The translations under genes were made by a program, and so were the position numbers. Shown piece by piece: positions 9,091-15,712 of a stretch of DNA of 17,353 nucleotides. The DNA is from Podochytrium sp. JEL0797. Taxonomy: Eukaryota; Chytridiomycota; Chytridiomycetes; Chytridiales; Chytriomycetaceae. The DNA is taken from assembly GCA_027596195.1 (NCBI GenBank), contig JADGJG010000522.1:1-17353 (forward strand), read 5' to 3'. Under the pieces are notes generated by a model. The model ran no database searches and had not been told where the DNA came from. It worked only from the letters and a program-made list of their open reading frames with translations. Numbering within the stretch: the stretch's first letter is position 1; each line of letters begins with the position of its first letter.

Positions 9091-9164
9091 GCTCGATTGG
9101 CTCAGCTGGTAGTAGCGTGGGGCTGTTAACCTCAAGGTCATTGGTTCGATCCCAATATCGAGCG
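9091..9164 (+). tRNA. tRNA-Asn (anticodon GTT), copy 2
   Basis: Identical in all 73 body positions to the tRNA-Asn at 3972, with the same complete cloverleaf and discriminator G at 9164. T-runs at 9170-9173 and 9175-9181 serve as Pol III terminators. The second run is also the left boundary of the 4.1-kb tandem duplication, so the duplicated DNA begins at the transcription end of this tRNA and does not include the gene itself. Confidence 0.95.
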
Positions 9165-9239
9165 GCTTCTTTTCTTTTTTTAAACGTAGGTGCGGGTCGG
9201 ACGGGTCAAGGTGGGCCCACATGGGTCAAGCCGTTAACC

Positions 9240-9319
9240 TTCTCAACCGATTGTTTACGAGACGATATATCGGCTCTGTGCGACCGATAATTTATACATA
9301 AACCTCAAACGGTTGAGAA
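9240..9319. repeat. Inverted repeat, 10-bp arms with 60-base spacer
   Basis: ttctcaaccg (9240-9249) and cggttgagaa (9310-9319) are perfect reverse complements. Inside lies the palindrome cgatatatcg (9263-9272). The structure is repeated in copy 2 at about 13337-13416. Function unknown; it may be a foldback element or chance. Confidence 0.5.
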
Positions 9320-9471
9320 ATGACGGCAAAAGGTCACGGACAATCTCCCACCCCCACTGTTCCAACCCTCCACCGAGTTACAAAAGTCATAAAAACGATT
9401 TTTGAATTGGTTAAATCCAGTCGTTCCGGTAAACCCACCCCCGTGCGTTTTAAGTCCCCCCCCCCTCTATT

Positions 9472-9558
9472 ATGCCCTCCCACAAATTCAACGCCACCGA
9501 ATTCACGATCCAGGATGCCAAAGGGTCCCAGGGTCAGTTGAGTTTATTGCGATGAAAT
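9472..9558 (+). other. Possible orphan first exon
   Basis: ATG 9472 opens a 28-codon frame reading MPSHKFNATEFTIQDAKGSQ and ending at TGA shortly after, preceded by a run of ten C. GGTCAGTTGAG just after it could hold a splice donor, but no following exon is visible before the convergent fibrillarin gene. The identical sequence recurs in copy 2 at 13569. It could be the 5' end of a gene cut off by an older rearrangement, or chance. A longer overlapping frame from 9320 (MTAKGHGQSPTP) is low-complexity and less convincing. Confidence 0.25.
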
Positions 9559-9803
9559 CGTGAGGTGTTTAATTTCCCTTTTTTTTAATAAAAATATGTG
9601 AGAATCGTTTCTTTTGCTTTTTTTGTTTTTTCGAAGGGATAAGCAGACCTGGATTGAGCCTAATTTAATTTTTATTCTCCTCCCATTCTTTGCATGAAGA
9701 GATTTTTATTGGTCGATAAACAGAAACACAGAAAAAGCTCAAAAAACGAAAGAAAAACACGGAAAAGGGGAAAATACGAGATACAAAAGAAAGAGTCCAG
9801 ATT

Positions 9804-11126
9804 TTACTCCTTCTTCTTCTTGATGGCGCGGTACTCTCCCACAACCATGGCGTGATCTCTCTCATACGGCTCCAAAGTCAACTGCTCCTGCGGCTTCACC
9901 TTGCCCTCCTGCAGCTTCTTGACCTCATCCGCAAACACGACCGCGGCCTCAGCAGTCGAATCGATACAGTTGGCCTTGATGGAAATCACAATGTGCCCAC
10001 CCTGCTTCAAAAACAAGTGACTGTTCATGGTGATAATACGCGCTTGATCGGGCTGCGCGACGTCCGCAAACACAACGTCACACATTCCAACGAGCATGCG
10101 GTACTTGTGCGGGTGACGCGCGTCTTCAATGATGGGGATCACATTGGTGCGTTTCTTGGCCATGTTGATCAAGTCGCGGCCGGATCTGTGCGAGAATTCG
10201 ACGGCGTAGACGAGTCCCGTGGGGCCGACAATGTCGGCCACGTGGGACACGGAGGTTCCGGAGGCGGCTCCGAGGTAGAGGACCTTGGCGCCAGGCTTGA
10301 CGTGGATGTGGTCGAGTCCACCGAGGATTCCGGCGGCGAGCTTGGATCGGAAGGGGTTCCAGACGCGGTATTCGGTTTTGGTGCCGTCCGTGTTCTGAAA
10401 AAAAACAAAAAAGTTAGAAACTCGAACCTTAGACAACACCGCATATCAGAAAAGCAGCACTACTCACGTCGACACTGATTCTCTTCTCTCCGTAGACAGA
10501 CTCGCCGGGGACCAAGTTCTTGGTGACGAGCAAATCCTCTTTGCCGCGGGCAATGAAGACTCCCTCATGTCTGTGGGGCTCGACAACAACCTTGGATCCA
10601 CCGCGGGCACCACCTCTGGCACCGCCACGGCCACCACGGGGGGCACCGCGACCTCCACCGCGTCCACCACGGTCACCTGAAGAGAAATGAGGAATGGGAG
10701 AATGAGTATACTTTGCTTAAACAAGAAAGGGAAGGGAAAGAAAAGAATACACACCTCCACCACGACCACCTCTGGCTCCACCGCGACCACGGTCTCCTCC
10801 AAATCCACCGCGACCGCCTCCACGTCCGCCACGGTCACCTCCACCGAAACCTCCGCGTCCACCTCTGGCAACGCCACCTCCGCGTGCTCCAAATCCTCCG
10901 CGTCCGCCGCGGTCACCGCCTCCTCGTCCTCCTCTGTCTCCTATTGGGTCAAAAAAAAAACAAAAAAGTCGAAAAGTGGTAAGTGGAATGTATGGAAAAG
11001 AAAGAGTGGTTTGTGTGTGCGTGGGGTAGACGACAATGATATTAGCGAGTAGTTGTGGAGGACAGAAAAATGAGTCACGCGAGAAGCGAACCTCATTGAA
11101 GTGTTCACCAAACTCGTCCCTTTCAT
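9804..11126 (-). CDS. Fibrillarin (rRNA 2'-O-methyltransferase), copy 1
   Basis: Nucleolar SAM-dependent methyltransferase of box C/D snoRNPs, which 2'-O-methylates pre-rRNA. Exons supported: 10755-10940 and 10468-10676 (Gly/Arg-rich GAR domain of RGG, GGF and GDRGG repeats, then the fibrillarin-type [20 protein letters not shown]), and 9804-10394 (methyltransferase domain). Introns at 10677-10754 (78 nt) and 10395-10467 (73 nt) are GT-AG. Diagnostic segments are [20 protein letters not shown] (SAM motif I), [25 protein letters not shown] and [14 protein letters not shown], ending KKKKE with TAA at 9804-9806. The assembled length of about 330 residues is normal. The first coding exon is uncertain: an exon 11092-11126 starting [10 protein letters not shown] joined to an acceptor at 10934 keeps the frame but has a weak donor. 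AATAAA-like poly(A) signals on the minus strand lie in the A-rich 3' region near 9670-9715. It shares its upstream region with the divergent BTB gene. Confidence 0.93.
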
Positions 11127-11630
11127 GTGCTTTCTCGTCACTTCAGCTTTCCCCGTCTAGCCCGACTCTCACGCTGCTGCATTGGGGGAAAGGAAGATGT
11201 GCAAATCAAGTCCACGGTTGGGCATGTTGTCCCGGGTTTGGATCAAGAAGGCGCAACTTCCGCCCGCGTGATCATGCAGCAGCCGCAAAATGTGAGAGAG
11301 GCGTTGGCAGGGATGCCAATCAGATTGGGTGCAAACAAGTAAGGAGGGAGAGGTGGTGAGGGAGGGCGAACTGTACCGAAGCCCATGTTTTGTTTCGAGT
11401 TGTGTTGGGGGGAAAGGGTTTTGTGAAGAAAAAAAAAAAAAAGAAAAAAAGATCGCGCGTGGTCCGCCACCTGCGTCCTGCACATGGAATGAACTTTGAC
11501 GCGATAGAGAAGAAGACGCGATATATTTGCGATAGTAATATTAAAAAGATTTGAGAAAATGAAAAGTGGTTTGATGGAGTGATTTTCGAAAAGCAAGAAT
11601 TCACGCGCAAACACGCAGCAAACACGCCCC
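11127..11630. promoter_or_regulatory. Shared intergenic region between divergent fibrillarin and BTB genes, copy 1
   Basis: About 500 bases separate the likely 5' ends of the minus-strand fibrillarin and the plus-strand BTB gene, so both promoters must lie here. It has a purine-rich tract (11341-11418) followed by an A-rich run (about 11429-11450) and an AT-rich stretch just before the BTB start. I see no clear TATA box in a fixed position for either gene. The half nearest BTB is nearly identical between the copies, while the half nearest fibrillarin carries many substitutions and indels. Confidence 0.55.
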
Positions 11631-13280
11631 ATGGCACAACAAGGAAGCGACACGACCGGCCATGTGCTGTGGACATCTGGCGCGTCGTGTTCAGACATTT
11701 CAGTTGTTCTCGTGAGCGAAGACGGCAGCGAGGAGACACTCTTTCTGCACTCAGCCGTTCTCTCTGCTTCTTCCGGCTTCTTCCGCGCCCTTCTCTCTGC
11801 GCCGTGGACTTTTTGCGGCAAAGAAGAAGACGGCTCCTTAGAGAAGCGCAAAGTGCGCCTCGACGACACTCACGCTTCCACGATGAGGCGCGCCCTTGAG
11901 CTTCTTTACACGAACCACTTCACACACATCACGTCCGCAAAAGACGCCGCGTCACTCCTCCACGCCTTTCACTTTCTCGCTGCTGACACGCACATCGACT
12001 GGTGCGCGCGCTTTCTCGCCACGGAGTGTCTCAAGGCAAACGACTCAAAAACACTCGCCCAGTCCAGGGGCCACTTTCCCCACTCGCCCTTCTTTGCCGA
12101 AACAAACGCCGTTCTGTCTGCAAACATCATGCCCACGGAATCAAACCCGCACAAGGCACAGACAAACTCAATGACCGTCGAAGATCTCGGTCTCTTGATT
12201 GCCAAATCCGCCACACGCGACGGCCAGCATTTCGCCCTCTTTGTTCACACGGAATTCCAAGAAAACGAGCGTCTGCACTTTGCAGAGTCAAACGGTCTGG
12301 CTCTGATTTACGCCTTTGAAACTATCTTGGCCGATCTCGAAAGAAAACGTTTGGATCTCGTCGAAGAGGCCCTGGACGACAAGGACCGCTTGGAGACCCT
12401 CGAGCTCGAATCGGATTCCTCAGATCAAGACTCGGACGACGATTCGGATCCGGGATGGGATGACGAGCATCGCGTCGGTCGGCCTCCGAATCTCGATCTT
12501 GCCGCCGCCCCTGCTGCTGCTGTCCCAGTCAACCCGAATCTCGACCCCGCCCTCATGAACGCTCTGGCGGAAGTCGTTCCAGGTGCCGTGGATCTCTTAA
12601 TCGAAAACCAAAATAACCTCCCTGCTGCTGCAGCCCGAATCGCCCCAAACCGTCGTCGCCGCCGTACAGCCCCACGCACCCGCAGCGCCACGCGCCATCA
12701 AAACGCGCGCGACCTCCGTATTACGAAACTGCGTCACCTCCTCGCGCGTCGATGCGCCAAACGCGACAAATCCCTCGCACAGCTCAAACACGATTTCATC
12801 ATGCGCAGCACGCGCTTGTTCAAACTGTTGCCGCATGTGACAGGGCTGCAAAAAATTGTGATTTTGGATAGCTGGGTGAATGCTGGGAATGAGTTGTTTT
12901 GCGGTGCGATTGAACCAAAGGAGGAGGAGGATGAACCTGAAGCGGGGCGCGTGGACGACTTTGACGAGGATGCGTTCGATACAGACAGTGAATCGAGTTT
13001 CGACGAGTACGACGAACTCGACGAGGATGACGACAGTGACGCTGATTTGAGCGATTCGGACGCACACGGCGACTCGTTGGACGACGACATCAACGACGCG
13101 GATTCATTTGTTCTCGGCCCCGACGACTCGGACGCGGCCGACCTCCACAACCGCAACTCGACGGCCAAAAAATTCCCACGTGCGAACAACCGCACGATCG
13201 ATTGGGTCCCCGGTGCCACCAGCGACTCTTCCGAACTCCCACGCCGCTCAACCGTGACCATCAACGAATTCTTTTTTTAA
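11631..13280 (+). CDS. BTB/POZ-domain protein with acidic C-terminus, copy 1 (end altered at duplication junction)
   Basis: Uninterrupted 549-residue frame; ATG 11631 sits in ccccATGG, a good initiation context. Residues about 20-135 form a BTB/POZ domain (SDISVVLVSEDG; LFLHSAVLSASSGFFRALL; MRRALELLYTNHFTHI), normally a dimerisation module and often a cullin-3 adaptor or chromatin factor. An acidic patch (260-280) and Ala/Pro linker follow, then a basic region at 341-378 (RRRRRTAPRTR) that could be a nuclear localisation signal, a helical segment (380-430), and a strongly acidic Asp/Ser/Glu stretch (430-505). No kelch, MATH or zinc-finger domain is visible, so the partner is unknown. The last residues FFF and stop TAA come from the T-run at the duplication junction, so the native C-terminus beyond NEF is missing or replaced. 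Confidence 0.85.
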   Translation: MAQQGSDTTGHVLWTSGASCSDISVVLVSEDGSEETLFLHSAVLSASSGFFRALLSAPWTFCGKEEDGSLEKRKVRLDDTHASTMRRALELLYTNHFTHITSAKDAASLLHAFHFLAADTHIDWCARFLATECLKANDSKTLAQSRGHFPHSPFFAETNAVLSANIMPTESNPHKAQTNSMTVEDLGLLIAKSATRDGQHFALFVHTEFQENERLHFAESNGLALIYAFETILADLERKRLDLVEEALDDKDRLETLELESDSSDQDSDDDSDPGWDDEHRVGRPPNLDLAAAPAAAVPVNPNLDPALMNALAEVVPGAVDLLIENQNNLPAAAARIAPNRRRRRTAPRTRSATRHQNARDLRITKLRHLLARRCAKRDKSLAQLKHDFIMRSTRLFKLLPHVTGLQKIVILDSWVNAGNELFCGAIEPKEEEDEPEAGRVDDFDEDAFDTDSESSFDEYDELDEDDDSDADLSDSDAHGDSLDDDINDADSFVLGPDDSDAADLHNRNSTAKKFPRANNRTIDWVPGATSDSSELPRRSTVTINEFFF

Positions 13281-13336
13281 ACGTAGGTGCGGGTCGGACG
13301 GGTCAAGGTGGGCCCACATGGGTCAAGCCGTTAACC

Positions 13337-13416
13337 TTCTCAACCGATTGTTTACGAGACGATATATCGGCTCTGTGCGACCGATAATTTATACATAAAC
13401 CTCAAACGGTTGAGAA
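13337..13416. repeat. Inverted repeat, copy 2
   Basis: Exact copy of the 10-bp inverted repeat with its internal cgatatatcg palindrome found at 9240-9319, carried by the tandem duplication. Confidence 0.5.
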
Positions 13417-13894
13417 ATGACGGCAAAAGGTCACGGACAATCTCCCACCCCCACTGTTCCAACCCTCCACCGAGTTACAAAAGTCATAAAAACGATTTTT
13501 GAATTGGTTAAATCCAGTCGTTCCGGTAAACCCACCCCCGTGCGTTTTAAGTCCCCCCCCCCTCTATTATGCCCTCCCACAAATTCAACGCCACCGAATT
13601 CACGATCCAGGATGCCAAAGGGTCCCAGGGTCAGTTGAGTTTATTGCGATGAAATCGTGAGGTGTTTAATTTCCCTTTTTTTTAATAAAAATATGTGAGA
13701 ATCGTTTCTTTTGCTTTTTTTGTTTTTCCGAAGGGATAATAAGCAGACCTGGATTGAGCCTAATTTAATTTTTATTCTCCTCCCATTCTTTGCATGAAGA
13801 GATTTTTATTGGTCGATAAAACAGAAACACAGAAAAAGCTCAAAACTAAAGAAAAGGACAGGGATAATACGAGAAAAACAAAAGAGTCAAGATT

Positions 13895-15207
13895 TTACTC
13901 CTTCTTCTTCTTGATGGCGCGGTACTCTCCCACAACCATCGCGTGATCTCTCTCATACGGCTCCAAAGTCAACTGTTCCTGCGGCTTAACCTTGCCCTCC
14001 TGCAGCTTCTTGACCTCATCCGCAAACACCACCGCGGCCTCCGCCGTCGAATCGATACAGTTGGCCTTGATGGAAATCACAATGTGTCCACCCTGCTTCA
14101 AAAACAAGTGACTGTTCATGGTGATAATACGCGCTTGATCGGGCTGCGCAACGTCCGCAAACACAACGTCACACATTCCAACGAGCATGCGGTACTTGTG
14201 CGGGTGACGCGCGTCTTCGATAATGGGGATCACGTTGGTACGTTTCTTGGCCATGTTGATCAAGTCGCGGCCGGATCTGTGCGAGAATTCGACAGCGTAG
14301 ACAAGACCGGTGGGCCCGACGATATCGGCGACGTGGGACACGGAAGTTCCCGAGGCGGCTCCGAGGTAGAGGACCTTGGCGCCGGGCTTGACGTGGATGT
14401 GGTCGAGTCCACCGAGGATTCCGGCGGCGAGCTTGGATCGGAAGGGGTTCCAGACGCGGTATTCGGTTTTGGTGCCGTCCGTGTTCTGAAAAAAAACAAA
14501 AAAGTTAGAAACTCGAACCTTAGACAACACCGCATATCAGAAAAGCAGCACTACTCACGTCAACACTGATTCTCTTCTCTCCGTAGACAGACTCGCCGGG
14601 GACCAAGTTCTTGGTGACGAGCAAATCCTCTTTGCCGCGGGCAATGAAGACTCCCTCATGTCTGTGGGGCTCGACAACAACCTTGGATCCGCCGCGGGCA
14701 CCACCTCTGGCACCGCCACGGCCACCACGGGGGGCACCGCGACCTCCACCGCGTCCGCCACGGTCACCTGAAGAGAAAGAAAGCAAAGGGAGAATGAGTA
14801 TACTTGGCTTAAGCAACAGAGGGAAGGGAAAGGAAAGAATACAAACCTCCACCGCGACCACCTCTGGCTCCACCGCGACCACGGTCACCTCCGAATCCAC
14901 CGCGACCGCCTCCACGTCCGCCACGGTCACCTCCGCCGAAACCTCCGCGTCCACCTCTGGCAACGCCACCTCCGCGTGCTCCAAATCCTCCGCGTCCGCC
15001 GCGGTCACCGCCTCCTCTTCCTCCTCTGTCTCCTATTCGAATGAACAAACAAAAAGTCGAACATGGTAAGTCGAATGCACGCAAAAAGAGTGGTTGTGTA
15101 TGTGTGCGTGGTAGACGACAATGATATTAGCGAGTAGTTGTGGAGGACAAAAAAATGAGTCACAAGAGCGACCTCACTGAAGTGTTCACCAAACTCATCC
15201 CTTTCAT
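13895..15207 (-). CDS. Fibrillarin (rRNA 2'-O-methyltransferase), copy 2
   Basis: Same structure as copy 1: exons 14847-15032, 14559-14767 and 13895-14485, introns 14768-14846 (79 nt) and 14486-14558 (73 nt), stop TAA 13895-13897, first coding exon again uncertain (candidate ATG 15205-15207). The methyltransferase exon encodes exactly the same residues as copy 1 despite 23 base differences, and differences in the GAR exons that I could check are also silent. The donor of the first GAR intron is GTTTGT here and GTGTGT in copy 1. The 73-nt intron is identical in both. Retained protein identity implies that both copies are, or were until recently, functional. Confidence 0.93.
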
Positions 15208-15712
15208 GTGCTTTCTCGTCACTTCAGCTTTCCCCGTCTAGTCCGACTCTCACGCTGCTGCATTGGGGGAAAGGAAGAAGCGAGAATCAAGTCCAAGGTT
15301 GGGCATGGGGTCCCGGGTTTGGATCAAGACGGCGCAACTTTCCCCCCGCGTGATCATGCAGCAGCCGCAAAGTGTGAGAGAGGCGATGGCAGGGAGGCCG
15401 ATCAGATTGGGTGCAAACAAGTAAGGAAGGAGAGGTGGTGAGGGAGGGCGAACTGTACCGAAGCCCATGTTTTGTTTCGAGTTGTGTTGGGGGGAAAGGG
15501 TTTTGTGAAGAAAAAAAAAAAAAAGAAAAAAAGATCGCGCGTGGTCCGCCACCTGCGTCCTGCACATGGAATGAACTTTGACGCGATAGAGAAGAAGACG
15601 CGATATATTTGCGATAGTAATATTAAAAAGATTTGAGAAAATGAAAAGTGGTTTGATGGAGTGATTTTCGAAAAGCAAGAATTCACGCGCAAACACGCAG
15701 CAAACACGCCCC
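15208..15712. promoter_or_regulatory. Shared intergenic region between divergent fibrillarin and BTB genes, copy 2
   Basis: Counterpart of 11127-11630. The fibrillarin-proximal part has substitutions and small indels relative to copy 1; from about 15421 on (purine-rich tract, A-run, AT-rich stretch before BTB) it is almost the same, with the A-run one base longer. Promoters for both genes must lie here. Confidence 0.5.

Larger units (their letters stand above)
9174..13271. repeat. Tandem duplication of about 4.1 kb, copy 1
   Basis: The unit starts at the C plus seven T after the tRNA-Asn and ends at the BTB coding sequence caacgaattc, where the same C plus seven T (13271-13278) begins copy 2. 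It is about 4,097 bases long. It contains 0.6 kb of intergenic DNA, the fibrillarin gene (minus) and a BTB gene (plus). Copy 2 follows head to tail with an offset that changes from 4097 at the left to 4091 across fibrillarin exons 3-4 and 4082 across BTB, through small indels in non-coding DNA. Confidence 0.95.

Noticed and set aside
11127..11342. 71-codon plus-strand frame between fibrillarin and BTB, with a protein-like end (QQPQNVREALAGMPIRLG)
   Set aside because: In copy 2 the same region has a one-base insertion and many replacement changes, so the frame is not conserved. It is more likely untranslated or promoter DNA.
9804..14569. Long plus-strand frames of 208 codons (9852-10478 and 13943-14569) opposite fibrillarin
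   Set aside because: They are antisense shadows of the fibrillarin methyltransferase exon. Their residues change between the copies while the sense protein does not.
10464..15069. Val/Ala/Glu-rich and Ser/Thr-rich frames over the GAR exons
   Set aside because: They are out-of-frame or antisense readings of the GGN-rich GAR repeats, cross intron boundaries and lack codon character.
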